Positions 43,935-53,050 of a DNA stretch of 64,000 bases are shown here, in pieces (within the stretch, counting starts at the first letter, position 1; each line of letters starts with the position of its first letter). The notes beneath the pieces were generated by a model. That model was not told the DNA's origin, did no database searches, and worked only from the letters and a program-made list of their open reading frames with translations. The position numbers were made by a program, and so were the translations under genes. Source of the DNA: Zobellia amurskyensis (GTDB taxonomy: Bacteria > Bacteroidota > Bacteroidia > Flavobacteriales > Flavobacteriaceae); the NCBI RefSeq assembly GCF_009725985.1, contig NZ_RCNR01000011.1, positions 1 to 64,000 of the forward strand. The letters are read 5' to 3'.

Positions 43935-44915
43935 TTAAGAATCGGACATGCGTTGATTAATGGTCTCCAATGAAAGATTCAGAAAAATCACTTTTCCTAC
44001 CTCTAAGGGCCTGTCATGATGAAAATAGATATCCTCACCTTCATAAATACCCACAATCATATAATGGCCTCCCATATAATAGGCTCCTTTTACCACGCAC
44101 TCTAAACCAGATTTGCCCGAAACTTTAAATTCGTGGGCATATACAATAATGCGTCTTTTGGTATCTGCATACGATTTTACAATATTTATGGGAATCTTAT
44201 TAGCTTCGCCGAACAAGGAAGCTACATAGAGGTCCTTAGGGTGCTCGTATAGGTTTTTAGGACTGTCCTTAGCCACTATGAACCTATCTTTAAGCACAAC
44301 TACTCTATCTGCAAACGGAAGCATATCCATATGATCGTGCGTAGCTGTGAGTACGGTTATTTTTTGACGTCTTAAATATCCAAAAAGGTTACGCCGTAAA
44401 CTGTTTTTCCTAAAATTATCAATATTACTAAACGGCTCGTCCAACAAAAGTACTTTCGGCTCTTGGGCCAAAACTCTGGCTAGCGCCACACGCTGCTGTT
44501 GACCACGACTCAAGAGCTTCACCTTGGTTTTGGCAAATTTGGTCATCTCGATCATTTCCAAAAGTTCAAACGTACGGTCTTGGAGTTCCTCGGGTTCAAA
44601 TACAGATAAAAACTGACTGATATTTTCTTCTACTGTAGTGAATGGCATCAAATCAAAGTCTTGGGAAAGGTACTTCATGTAAGGTTCACCTGGCACTAAA
44701 TTGTGTAGTGGACCCAAAACTTGATTTTCATTCCAATATACTTCGCCTACTTCAATATGAAGCAGTCCGTAGATAATTTTTAAAAGCGTGCTTTTTCCAC
44801 ATCCGCTCTCACCTATGATGGAAACATGTTCGCCTTTGGCCACCTTTAGGTTGATGTTTTCCAAAACGGAAGCACCATCTTCATAACTAAAGGAAACATG
44901 ATCTACTTGTAACAT
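43935..44915 (-). CDS. Orphan ABC transporter ATP-binding protein (PotA-like layout)
   Basis: ATPase of 326 residues. Walker A is GESGCGKST (about 36-44), the signature is LSRGQQQRVALARVLA (LSGGQ changed to LSRGQ), and Walker B is VLLLDEPFSNID followed by the H-loop TATHDHMD. The last 80 residues (about 245-326) resemble a TOBE-type accessory domain as in spermidine or iron importers. No permease or binding-protein gene adjoins it, so its partner is unknown. It begins 77 bp after the oligopeptidase gene and ends three bases before arfB. Confidence 0.88.
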   Translation of the reverse strand: MLQVDHVSFSYEDGASVLENINLKVAKGEHVSIIGESGCGKSTLLKIIYGLLHIEVGEVYWNENQVLGPLHNLVPGEPYMKYLSQDFDLMPFTTVEENISQFLSVFEPEELQDRTFELLEMIEMTKFAKTKVKLLSRGQQQRVALARVLAQEPKVLLLDEPFSNIDNFRKNSLRRNLFGYLRRQKITVLTATHDHMDMLPFADRVVVLKDRFIVAKDSPKNLYEHPKDLYVASLFGEANKIPINIVKSYADTKRRIIVYAHEFKVSGKSGLECVVKGAYYMGGHYMIVGIYEGEDIYFHHDRPLEVGKVIFLNLSLETINQRMSDS

Positions 44916-44992
44916 ATATTCGTGTTCTTTATACCCGACCCTCTTTCGACAAAAAAGCCCAATCGGTATTTAATTTTTAAATTAGGCAATTC

Positions 44993-47122
44993 TTAGTTCG
45001 GAAGCTTTTCAAAACCCATATTATACAGCGTGAATGCAAAAATATCTGCGTACTGTTCAATGGTTTTGTTAACAGGTGTACCCGCTCCGTGACCCGCATT
45101 GGTCTCTATACGAATTAAGGTAGGGTTTTTACCTGATTGTTTGGCTTGCAACTCTGCAGCAAATTTAAAACTATGTGCCGGAACTACACGATCATCATGG
45201 TCTCCGGTAGTAACCAATGTAGCAGGATAATCGACTCCCTCCTTAATAGTATGAACGGGCGAATACCCTTTTAAGTATTCGAACATCTCCTTGCTCTCTT
45301 CAGAGGTGCCATAATCATAAGCCCATCCTGCACCGGCAGTAAACGTATGGTACCGTAACATATCCAAAACTCCAACAGCAGGTAAAGCTACTTTCATCAG
45401 GTCCGGTCTTTGCGTCATTGTAGCACCCACCAAGAGCCCTCCATTACTTCCACCGCGAATAGCCAGATAGTCCGAAGAAGTATATTTGTTTTCAATCAAA
45501 TACTCCCCTGCGGCAATAAAATCATCAAAAACATTCTGCTTGTTCATTTTCGTACCCGCGTTGTGCCATTTTTTACCATACTCGCCACCACCCCTTAAGT
45601 TGGGTACCGCATATATTCCTCCTTGCTCTAACCATACTGCATTAGCAATACTAAAAGCTGGTGTTAAGCTGATATTGAAACCACCGTAACCGTATAAAAT
45701 GGTGGGGTTTTTACCGTTCAGCTTCAGTCCCTTTTTATGGGTAATGATCATAGGAACCTTAGTACCATCCTTTGAGGTATAAAAAACCTGATTGGATTCG
45801 TAATCCTCTGAATTAAAATCGATGTCCGGTGTCCAATAGGGAGTGTATTCACCGGTTTCTACATTGTATTTAAAGGATGAGCCAGGAATGATATAGTTGG
45901 TAAAGGAGAAGTAAAACTCCTTATCTTCCTTCTTGCCACCAAATCCCGAAGCACTACCTATGCCGGGAAGTGAAACTTCACGGATTAAATTTCCTTCGTA
46001 ATCATATTGAAAAACTTTACTAATGGCATCCACCATATATTCCGCAAAGAAATAGCCTCCACCTGTACCAACGGTCAATACATTTTCGGTTTCCGGAATA
46101 AAATCAACCCAATTTTCTTCGTCAGGATTATCAGCATTAACTGTAACAATCCTTTTATTCGGGGCATTTCTATTGGTAACGATATAGAGCTTTGAGCCTT
46201 CGTTTTCAATGATATAATTGTCCGAATCCGTATCCTCAACTATGGGTACCAATGGACTACCCTCCTTTGAAAGGTCTTTAATAAAAAGCTTATTCCCTGA
46301 CGTTGAAACTGCAGCAGAAATCTGAAGATATCGTTCGTCTTCAGATACTGAGGCCCCAATATATCTATGTTTTTCGGCCTCAACCCCTCCATATACCAAT
46401 TGGTCTTCTTTTTGAAAAGTTCCTAGTTTGTGATAATAAACCTTATGTTGATCCGTCTTTGCGGAAAGTTCGCTACCCTCTGGTTTATCGTAGCTAGAAT
46501 AGTAGAACCCTTCATTTCCTTTCCATGAAATTCCGCTGAACTTAATATCCGTAAGCGTATCTTCAGCCATTTCCTTGGTCTGGGCGTTTATAACAATGGC
46601 CTTCCTCCAATCGCTACCACCCTCCGAAATTAAATAGGCCGCAAGCGAACCATCTTTTGTGAAACTTAAACCGGCCAGAGACGTAGTTCCGTCCTCGGAA
46701 AACGTATTGGGGTCTAAGAAAACCTCTTCTTTACCTTCTCCTTGTTTTCTATAGATGACATACTGGTTCTGTAAACCATTGTTTTTATAGAAATAGGTGT
46801 AATTTCCTTCTATGAAAGGAGAGCCTAATTTTTCATAGTTCCACAGATTCTGCAACCGCTGTTTCAGCGCTTCACGAAACGGGATTTTTTCCAAATAATT
46901 AAATGTAACCTCATTTTGGGCTTTTACCCAAGCAATGGTCTCTTCACTCATATCGTCTTCCAACCAACGGTACGGATCCGCTACAGGAGTTCCAAAATAA
47001 GTAACAACAATTTCTGATTTGTGGGTCTTTGGATATTCCACCATATGAGTCTCTTTTTTAGGCAATGATTGACCTGCTAAAGTAGCCGAAGCAAGTGAAA
47101 ATAGTACAATGAATTTCTGCAT
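44993..47122 (-). CDS. Prolyl oligopeptidase (serine peptidase S9A)
   Basis: Secreted serine peptidase of 709 residues that cleaves short peptides after proline. A signal peptide (about 1-17) suggests a periplasmic location. The N-terminal part (DPYRWLEDD, about 45-55) and seven-bladed propeller precede the catalytic alpha/beta-hydrolase domain. The nucleophile is in GGSNGGLL (Ser), the Asp in GDHDDRVVP, and the His in NAGHGAG. The domain order and length are typical for the family. The asd terminator lies just upstream of its start. Confidence 0.95.
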   Translation of the reverse strand: MQKFIVLFSLASATLAGQSLPKKETHMVEYPKTHKSEIVVTYFGTPVADPYRWLEDDMSEETIAWVKAQNEVTFNYLEKIPFREALKQRLQNLWNYEKLGSPFIEGNYTYFYKNNGLQNQYVIYRKQGEGKEEVFLDPNTFSEDGTTSLAGLSFTKDGSLAAYLISEGGSDWRKAIVINAQTKEMAEDTLTDIKFSGISWKGNEGFYYSSYDKPEGSELSAKTDQHKVYYHKLGTFQKEDQLVYGGVEAEKHRYIGASVSEDERYLQISAAVSTSGNKLFIKDLSKEGSPLVPIVEDTDSDNYIIENEGSKLYIVTNRNAPNKRIVTVNADNPDEENWVDFIPETENVLTVGTGGGYFFAEYMVDAISKVFQYDYEGNLIREVSLPGIGSASGFGGKKEDKEFYFSFTNYIIPGSSFKYNVETGEYTPYWTPDIDFNSEDYESNQVFYTSKDGTKVPMIITHKKGLKLNGKNPTILYGYGGFNISLTPAFSIANAVWLEQGGIYAVPNLRGGGEYGKKWHNAGTKMNKQNVFDDFIAAGEYLIENKYTSSDYLAIRGGSNGGLLVGATMTQRPDLMKVALPAVGVLDMLRYHTFTAGAGWAYDYGTSEESKEMFEYLKGYSPVHTIKEGVDYPATLVTTGDHDDRVVPAHSFKFAAELQAKQSGKNPTLIRIETNAGHGAGTPVNKTIEQYADIFAFTLYNMGFEKLPN

Positions 47123-47154
47123 GATTTAAAATTGAAATCCGCTAAAAGTACCAT

Positions 47155-47191
47155 AAAAAAACCTATGCCGGCATTGCGCAGCATAGGTTTT
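47155..47191 (-). terminator. Terminator of asd
   Basis: AAAACCTATGC (47158-47168) and GCATAGGTTTT (47181-47191) form an 11-bp stem. On the minus strand it is followed by a run of seven T. It sits 29 bp after the asd stop and 33 bp before the oligopeptidase start on the same strand. Confidence 0.88.
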
Positions 47192-47219
47192 AACTAAAAA
47201 TTTAGAAAGTATATAAGTT

Positions 47220-48209
47220 TTATACCAAATGGTTTTCTAATAGATATTCAGCAATTTGCACCGCATTTGTTGCAGCACCTTTACGAAGGTTATCGGCAAC
47301 AATCCACATGTTCAAAGTATTGCGTTGCGACTCATCACGACGAATACGTCCAACAAAAACCTCATCCTTATCATGCGCATAAATAGGCATAGGATAAGTA
47401 TTTGTATCAGGGTTATCCTGTACGGTAACCCCTGGCGTATCATTTAACAATTTACGAACATCGTTTAAATCAAAGTCGTTTTCAAACTCAACATTTACAG
47501 ATTCTGAATGTCCGCCTGCTGTAGGAATACGCACTGCAGTAGCACTGATTGAAAAACTACGGTCGTTTAATATTTTTTGTGGCTCACGTGCCAACTTCAT
47601 CTCTTCTTTAGTGTACCCGTTTTCTAAGAAAACATCGCAATGAGGCAATGCATTTCTGTTGATAGGATAAGGGTAGGCCATTTCGCCCTGAACCCCTGCC
47701 ATCTCGTTCTCTAACTGACGTACGGCTTTTACACCTGTACCCGATACCGATTGATATGTAGAGATAACAACACGTTTCATCTTATATTTCTTGTGCAACG
47801 GAGATAAGGCCATCACCAACTGAATGGTTGAACAGTTAGGGTTAGCAATAATCTTATCCTCCTTTGTTAATTCAACTGCATTGATTTCAGGAACCACCAA
47901 TTTTTTAGTCGGGTCCATTCTCCAAGCAGAAGAATTATCTACCACGGTAGTACCCGCTTCTGCAAATTTAGGGGCCCATTCCAAAGAAGTATCACCTCCG
48001 GCAGAAAATATAGCGATGTCCGGTTTTGCTGCTACGGCATCCGCCAAACCTATAATGGTATATTCTTTATCTTTATAAGACAGTTTTTTACCTACTGAAC
48101 GCTCAGAAGCGACCAATAGCAATTCCGTAACGGGAAAATTACGTTCGCTCAATACCTTGAGCATCACCTCGCCAACCATACCGGTGGCACCAACAACGGC
48201 TACTTTCAT
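47220..48209 (-). CDS. asd: Aspartate-semialdehyde dehydrogenase
   Basis: Cytoplasmic enzyme of 329 residues that reduces aspartyl-4-phosphate to aspartate semialdehyde, on the way to lysine, threonine, methionine and diaminopimelate. The NADP-binding GATGMVGEVML motif is at about 8-18, the catalytic Cys126 in ANPNCSTIQ, and the substrate-binding segment is RIPTAGGHSESVNVEF, which includes the active-site His. Length and motifs fit the Gram-positive/Bacteroidota type. It has its own promoter-like sequence and terminator, so it appears monocistronic. Confidence 0.96.
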   Translation of the reverse strand: MKVAVVGATGMVGEVMLKVLSERNFPVTELLLVASERSVGKKLSYKDKEYTIIGLADAVAAKPDIAIFSAGGDTSLEWAPKFAEAGTTVVDNSSAWRMDPTKKLVVPEINAVELTKEDKIIANPNCSTIQLVMALSPLHKKYKMKRVVISTYQSVSGTGVKAVRQLENEMAGVQGEMAYPYPINRNALPHCDVFLENGYTKEEMKLAREPQKILNDRSFSISATAVRIPTAGGHSESVNVEFENDFDLNDVRKLLNDTPGVTVQDNPDTNTYPMPIYAHDKDEVFVGRIRRDESQRNTLNMWIVADNLRKGAATNAVQIAEYLLENHLV

Positions 48210-48229
48210 CTTTAATTAATTTAGAAGCA

Positions 48230-48261
48230 CAAATGTAGTGCAACCCTATTGACCTGACAAG
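48230..48261 (-). promoter_or_regulatory. Candidate asd promoter
   Basis: Read on the minus strand, CTTG (48261-48258) is followed by 20 bp and then TACATTTG (48237-48230), a perfect -7 box with a three-of-four -33 box one base farther than consensus. The asd ATG is 20 bp downstream. Confidence 0.55.
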
Positions 48262-48325
48262 CATTTTTAGTGCGCATAATTATTATTTAACAAATTGTTT
48301 TAAATATAACAATCATATAAAAAAG

Positions 48326-48360
48326 AACCGTCAAAAAAGTTGCGAGCTTCTTTGACGGTT
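48326..48360 (-). terminator. Terminator of mscL
   Basis: AACCGTCAAA (48326-48335) pairs perfectly with TTTGACGGTT (48351-48360). On the minus strand a CTTTTTT tract follows. It lies 55 bp after the mscL stop. Confidence 0.85.
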
Positions 48361-48415
48361 TTAAGATTAAACTGCAGTGCAGCGGTGGTTTACCCCAAAT
48401 GGGCAACCTATATTC

Positions 48416-48820
48416 TTATTGCTTTTTAAGCAAATCTCTAATTTCACCCAATAAATCTTCTTGAGAAGGACCTGTTGGAGCTGGCTCTGGAGCAGGACCT
48501 TTTGCTTTGGCATACGCCTTAACGATAAGGAACATAACAAAACCTACGATCAATAAGTTTACAATAGTATTGATCCAAGCACCGTAACGGATAGCATTTT
48601 CCGCAACATAACCCGCTTCACCTTCAACTCCTGAAGACGGAGTTAATATGTGCTTCAAGTTAGCAAAATCTACACCGCCCGTAAACTCACCAACAACTGG
48701 CATAACGATGTCATTTACAAATCCGTTTACTACTAGACCTACGGCTCCGGCCATTATAACTGCAACGGCAAATTCAATGACATTGCCAGTCATAATAAAA
48801 TTCTTAAAATCTTTTAACAT
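48416..48820 (-). CDS. mscL: Large-conductance mechanosensitive channel MscL
   Basis: Inner-membrane pentameric channel that opens under membrane tension to release solutes on hypo-osmotic shock. The 134-residue protein has the start MLKDFKNFIMTGNVIEFAVA with the GN-x-hydrophobic first helix, the AVAVIMAGAVGLVVNGFVNDIV segment (in outline), a periplasmic loop and a second helix (about 75-100), then the cytoplasmic bundle ending DLLGEIRDLLKKQ. All fit MscL. It is a single-gene unit with its own terminator. Confidence 0.97.
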   Translation of the reverse strand: MLKDFKNFIMTGNVIEFAVAVIMAGAVGLVVNGFVNDIVMPVVGEFTGGVDFANLKHILTPSSGVEGEAGYVAENAIRYGAWINTIVNLLIVGFVMFLIVKAYAKAKGPAPEPAPTGPSQEDLLGEIRDLLKKQ

Positions 48821-48915
48821 GATTTAGTGTTTTTAATGGTTAATTAATTTATAGCGCAATTCAATGCATTGCAAATTAACAAAAAAAGGATTACCTAAAA
48901 TAATACGAGAAAATA

Positions 48916-50025
48916 TTAATTTCCGATAACGACCCGCGTAACGCGCTGTGAAATACCAGTAAGTACCTCATAAGATATAGTCTTGGCCCCGCTTGCAAAC
49001 TGCTCTGCCGTTGGACTTGCGCCAAAAACCACAACTTCATCGCCTTCTTCGCAATCAATCCCGGTAACGTTTACCATAATCATATCCATACACACATTTC
49101 CTACAATTGGAGCTTTCTTTCCATTGATGGTCACATAGGCCTTTCCATTGCCATATTGCCTTCCTATACCATCTGCATGTCCTATTGGCAATGTAGCCGT
49201 AATGACGGGCTCATCTGCTTTGTACGCTCGGTTGTAACCAATGCTTTGACCCTCCTTAATAGTGTGGATTTGAGAAATAACGGTCTTTAGTGTCGCCACA
49301 GGTTTAAGTTGCTGGTCTATGATAGCTTCATTACCAAAACCATAGAGCCCTATTCCACTACGCACCATATCAAATTGCGCATCGGCATAATTGATAATGC
49401 CCGAGGTATTCAGCAAATGCAACATGGGTTCTTGCTTCAATTTAGGAACAAGGGTATTTGTAATACTTCTGAAAGTTGCAATTTGATTTTCAGTAAACTC
49501 GCGCTCGTTCAAATCTTCGGATGCTGCCAAATGTGAAAAAACCGAGACCACCTCAACCTCATTTTGGTTATTCAATACATCGCATAAATCATTAATCTGA
49601 TTACCTCCAAAACCTAATCTATTGAGTCCGGTATTGAATTTGAGGTGAACAGGATATTGCTTTAACCCTTTGGTCTTGGCAACCTCTAGAAAATTGGCCA
49701 ATATTTTAGGAGAATAGATATTGGGTTCCAAATTATAAGCCACTAGGTTCTCAAAACTTACAGGTAACGGATGCAATACCAAAATACGTGTTTTTATCCC
49801 AGCTTCACGCAAGGCCATGCCTTCGCTAACGTAAGCTACTGCCAGATAATCCGCGCCAATAGCTTCCAGCTTTTTTGCAATAGCCACAGAATCGCTTCCG
49901 TACGCAAATGCCTTTACCACGCCTAAAAATTTAGTGTCATGGTTTAATCTTGATTTCAAAAACCTGTAGTTGTGCTCTAAGGCCAAAAGGTCTATTTCTA
50001 GGATGGTCTCATCTGCCTTCGCCAT
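48916..50025 (-). CDS. alr: Alanine racemase
   Basis: PLP-dependent enzyme of 369 residues that makes D-alanine for peptidoglycan. The PLP lysine is K38 in GVVKAFAYGSDS; most Alr proteins read VKANAYGHG, so the motif is modified but the Lys and Tyr-Gly are kept. The second catalytic residue is the Tyr of SIGYNRAY, and the C-terminal barrel contains VGNVCMDMIMV. The gene overlaps the end of tdk by 17 bases, so the two are co-transcribed and coupled. Confidence 0.95.
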   Translation of the reverse strand: MAKADETILEIDLLALEHNYRFLKSRLNHDTKFLGVVKAFAYGSDSVAIAKKLEAIGADYLAVAYVSEGMALREAGIKTRILVLHPLPVSFENLVAYNLEPNIYSPKILANFLEVAKTKGLKQYPVHLKFNTGLNRLGFGGNQINDLCDVLNNQNEVEVVSVFSHLAASEDLNEREFTENQIATFRSITNTLVPKLKQEPMLHLLNTSGIINYADAQFDMVRSGIGLYGFGNEAIIDQQLKPVATLKTVISQIHTIKEGQSIGYNRAYKADEPVITATLPIGHADGIGRQYGNGKAYVTINGKKAPIVGNVCMDMIMVNVTGIDCEEGDEVVVFGASPTAEQFASGAKTISYEVLTGISQRVTRVVIGN

Positions 50026-50662
50026 CGGTTTTCTTATCGTTAGTAGTTATTTCTTCGCTCTTCACCTCTAGATGTTTGACCTTTTCCTTTAATCTTGCCT
50101 TGTAGTATGCAGCACGGCTTAAAGGTTCATACTCTTCCGTTTCACCCAACAAAACCAAATTATCATTGCTAGATTTCCTATAGCTGTAATTGGCCAAATT
50201 ACCCGTACGTGTACATATGGCGTGTACTTTAGTTACATACTCTGCCGTAGCCATTAGAGCGGGCATAGGACCAAAAGGATTACCTTTAAAATCCATATCT
50301 AGACCGGCCACCACAACACGCACTCCTTTATTTGCCAAATCATTACAGACCGTAATAATTTCATCATCAAAAAATTGGGCTTCATCAATACCGATAACGT
50401 CACAGGTATCACCCAGGATACGAATATTGGCAGCTGCAGGCACGGGTGTGGAGCGTATTTCGTTGGCGTCATGAGAAACAACCATGTTCTCGTCATACCT
50501 AACATCTACCATCGGCTTAAAAATTTCGACCTTTTGTTTGGCGAACTGAGCCCGTTTTAATCTACGGATAAGCTCTTCGGTCTTGCCCGAGAACATAGAA
50601 CCGCAGATGACCTCTATCCACCCGAATTGTTCTTTGTGATTAACAGTATTTTCGAGAAACAT
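50009..50662 (-). CDS. tdk: Thymidine kinase (type II), zinc site reduced
   Basis: Cytoplasmic thymidine-salvage kinase of 217 residues. The P-loop is GSMFSGKT (21-28) and the catalytic glutamate lies in GIDEAQFFDDE. The substrate lid segment contains YSYRKSSNDNLVLLGETEEYEPLSRAAYY. In most type II kinases four Cys/His residues bind zinc (CxxC twice); here only one Cys remains (AICTRTG), so the zinc site is lost, apparently as a lineage trait in this phylum. The last 20 residues are a charged tail. It starts 170 bp from a divergent unknown gene and precedes alr. Confidence 0.95.
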   Translation of the reverse strand: MFLENTVNHKEQFGWIEVICGSMFSGKTEELIRRLKRAQFAKQKVEIFKPMVDVRYDENMVVSHDANEIRSTPVPAAANIRILGDTCDVIGIDEAQFFDDEIITVCNDLANKGVRVVVAGLDMDFKGNPFGPMPALMATAEYVTKVHAICTRTGNLANYSYRKSSNDNLVLLGETEEYEPLSRAAYYKARLKEKVKHLEVKSEEITTNDKKTDGEGR

Positions 50663-50832
50663 TTTGTATTTTTAGACGAAAATATGGGGTTTTTCGTTCT
50701 TAATATTATAGAACTTAAGTTGAGCCGTTATTTTAACTAAAATAACATTTCTTCAAAGTTCAGAATTTAAAGTTAACAAAGATAGAGATACCTTTTTTAC
50801 CCAAACCCGGTAGAATTAGAAAAAATTGACCG

Positions 50833-51543
50833 ATGAAGAACAAATTAAAGGAAGAACTGCGAAAATTATCTACTGATATTATCACCTCTCGTGATATGGA
50901 AATTAGCGACATGTACGATGCCGCCAAAAATCTGTATGAAAAGTTAGCCGTTCTTAAATATATAGAAGAGAAATTACACGACGTAGAAATAGACGTTTCT
51001 AAAAATGTCATTGCTGCCAAATTTGAAAAAATGGCTAATGCGGTCCTTAGGGAAAATGCCTCGGTACCCGAAAGCAATCCGCATGAAGAAGATATTATGA
51101 TACCTGGTATGGATACCATTAGAGATATGGTCTCCGAAATGCCCAGCCATGATCAACGCGTAGACGAAGTTTTAGAAGAGTTCTTGTCAAAGCCCAATTA
51201 CATGAAAAATGACCAGGAACTTTTTGAACCTCAGAAGCCAGTAGCTCCAAAACAAAACGGTACAATTCCTAAGAAAGAAGTACATACTAAATCTTTGAAC
51301 GACAAAATTTCGAACAAAGAACTCAAAATAGACCTTAACAATAGACTGGCTTTTGTAAAACACTTGTTTAACGGAAGTACGGAAGACTACAACCGAGTTC
51401 TTTCACAATTAAACACCATAGATAGTGAGGAGCGCTCTGTTTCTTTCATTAACAATATGGTAAAGCCAGATTATAATAATTGGGCGGGCAAGGAAGAATA
51501 TGCAGAGCGTTTTATGCAATTTATTCAGCGTAAATTCTCATAG
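50833..51543 (+). CDS. Conserved-type unknown protein
   Basis: I do not recognise a domain family. The 236-residue soluble protein has a helical N-terminal half (KNKLKEELRKLSTDIITSRD...) , a flexible middle rich in Pro, Lys and Gln, and a C-terminal segment with a distinctive pattern: DLNNRLAFVKHLFNGSTEDY at about 173-192, then VLSQLNTIDSEERSVSFI and the end KPDYNNWAGKEEYAERFM. From memory this end is strongly conserved in flavobacterial proteins of unknown function. It is divergent from tdk and followed by a DoxX-like gene 117 bp on. Confidence 0.6.
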   Translation: MKNKLKEELRKLSTDIITSRDMEISDMYDAAKNLYEKLAVLKYIEEKLHDVEIDVSKNVIAAKFEKMANAVLRENASVPESNPHEEDIMIPGMDTIRDMVSEMPSHDQRVDEVLEEFLSKPNYMKNDQELFEPQKPVAPKQNGTIPKKEVHTKSLNDKISNKELKIDLNNRLAFVKHLFNGSTEDYNRVLSQLNTIDSEERSVSFINNMVKPDYNNWAGKEEYAERFMQFIQRKFS

Positions 51544-51660
51544 CTTCACGTCTTACAGCCATAAAAACACAGACCTTTTGTTGAAACAAAGGGTTTTTTT
51601 TGCTCAAAAATTGGTATAGTGTTAAAGCTAATCTTTATTTTAGAGTAAAAATTGCCCCCC

Positions 51661-52017
51661 ATGAAAACATTAAAGCTTATTTACTGGTCGGCCCTAGGGG
51701 TTTTGACCACCATTATGTTATTCTCGATCTACAATTATTTCACCAACTATGAAATGATTGCCGGTTTCTTTGAACACCTAAGCTACCCCACATATCTCAT
51801 TTACCCTTTGGCCATTGCTAAAATACTGGGTTTAATAGCTATATGGGGAAATTTCTCTGTGTGGCTTAGAGAATGGGCCTATGCAGGTTTCTTTTTTGAT
51901 ACACTTTTAGCGTTCTTTGCACATTATATAACCGACGGCCAGGACTACCTGATTGCCTTTATTGCGGCTATAGCAACGCTAGTTGCCTATTTTGTGGGCA
52001 AAGAGCTACGACAATAA
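51661..52017 (+). CDS. DoxX-like small membrane protein
   Basis: Inner-membrane protein of 118 residues with four predicted helices (about 7-28, 42-66, 70-90 and 92-112) in the DoxX-like arrangement; the start KLIYWSALGVLTTIMLFSIY is typical. DoxX-like proteins are of uncertain role, sometimes linked to redox or stress. The ATG at 51661 is chosen over an upstream TTG. The rsmI gene begins 5 bp after it. Confidence 0.8.
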   Translation: MKTLKLIYWSALGVLTTIMLFSIYNYFTNYEMIAGFFEHLSYPTYLIYPLAIAKILGLIAIWGNFSVWLREWAYAGFFFDTLLAFFAHYITDGQDYLIAFIAAIATLVAYFVGKELRQ

Positions 52018-52022
52018 TTTTT

Positions 52023-52694
52023 ATGGGAAAATTATATTTGGTTCCAACACCTATTGGCAATCTTGAGGATATGACCTTGCGGGCCATTCGCATTTTAAAA
52101 GAAGTAGATTGCATACTAGCGGAAGACACCCGAACCAGTGGAAAACTACTTCAGCATTTTGAGATTACCACTCAAATGCAAAGTCACCATATGCATAACG
52201 AGCATAAAACCGTAGAAGCACTTGTAAGACGTTTACAGGCTGGTGAAACCATTGCTTTAATTTCCGATGCAGGAACTCCCGCCATATCAGACCCCGGTTT
52301 TTTATTGACCCGGGCCTGTGTTGAAAAAAATATAGAAGTAGACTGCCTTCCCGGAGCCACGGCATTTGTACCTGCTTTAGTGAATAGTGGGCTGCCAAAC
52401 GATAAATTTGTTTTTGAAGGTTTTCTTCCTCCAAAAAAAGGACGACAGACCCGCCTTAAATTGCTTGCAGAAGAAACGCGGACTATCATTTTCTATGAAT
52501 CGCCTTATAAATTGATAAAGACCTTGGGCCAATTTGCCGAATATTTTGGAGCTGATAGACAAGTTTCAGTTTCAAGGGAACTTACCAAACTCTACGAAGA
52601 GACGCTTAGAGGTACAGCCGAAGAAATGCTACAGCACTTTACCGAAAAACCCCCAAAAGGCGAAATTGTAATAGTTGTTGCCGGAAAAAAATAA
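52023..52694 (+). CDS. rsmI: 16S rRNA (cytidine-1402-2'-O)-methyltransferase
   Basis: SAM-dependent enzyme of 223 residues that 2'-O-methylates C1402 in the decoding centre of 16S rRNA. The tetrapyrrole-methylase-type fold is marked by LYLVPTPIGNLEDMTLRAI at the N terminus, AEDTRTSGKLL (about 35-45), and SDAGTPAISDPG (about 80-91). The family's C-terminal region ends in KGEIVIVVAGKK. Length is slightly short, as in other Bacteroidota. The HopJ-family gene follows 5 bp later. Confidence 0.96.
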   Translation: MGKLYLVPTPIGNLEDMTLRAIRILKEVDCILAEDTRTSGKLLQHFEITTQMQSHHMHNEHKTVEALVRRLQAGETIALISDAGTPAISDPGFLLTRACVEKNIEVDCLPGATAFVPALVNSGLPNDKFVFEGFLPPKKGRQTRLKLLAEETRTIIFYESPYKLIKTLGQFAEYFGADRQVSVSRELTKLYEETLRGTAEEMLQHFTEKPPKGEIVIVVAGKK

Positions 52695-52699
52695 CACAG

Positions 52700-53044
52700 A
52701 TGACTTTAGACACTTTTATACAGAAATTAAAGACCGCCCCTGAAACCATTGAGTTTTCTGAAACTATGGCGGTAATTGATGCTAATTACGACTTTACTCC
52801 TACTGCTTTTACTAACGGTACATTAGAAAATGCCGAAGGACAGAATTCGGGTTCTTGCAAACTTTTTGCTTTTGCCAAGGTACAAGAGCTCAGTAAAGAT
52901 GAGACCCTAGCTTGTTTTGGAGATTTTTATTTTACCGATGTTCTTAAAGATGCAGATGGTACAGGGCACCAGAACATCCGTAATTTTATGAAAACCGGAT
53001 TTGACGGCCTCGCTTTTGAAAAAAATCCGTTGAAGAGAAAATAA
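52700..53044 (+). CDS. HopJ-family protein
   Basis: Small soluble protein of 114 residues of the HopJ family (PF08888), with the diagnostic TMAVIDANYDFTPTAFTNG and NSGSCKLFAFAKVQ segments and CFGDFY. The family was named after a Pseudomonas type III effector, but no secretion system is present and the family is widespread in free-living bacteria, so the effector annotation is probably a misnomer. Function unknown. It is 5 bp after rsmI and 6 bp before the next gene. Confidence 0.85.
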   Translation: MTLDTFIQKLKTAPETIEFSETMAVIDANYDFTPTAFTNGTLENAEGQNSGSCKLFAFAKVQELSKDETLACFGDFYFTDVLKDADGTGHQNIRNFMKTGFDGLAFEKNPLKRK

Positions 53045-53050
53045 GCTCAT

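Noticed and set aside
52700..53044. Type III secretion effector
   Set aside because: No secretion genes are present and the HopJ family is widespread outside pathogens; name kept only as a family label.
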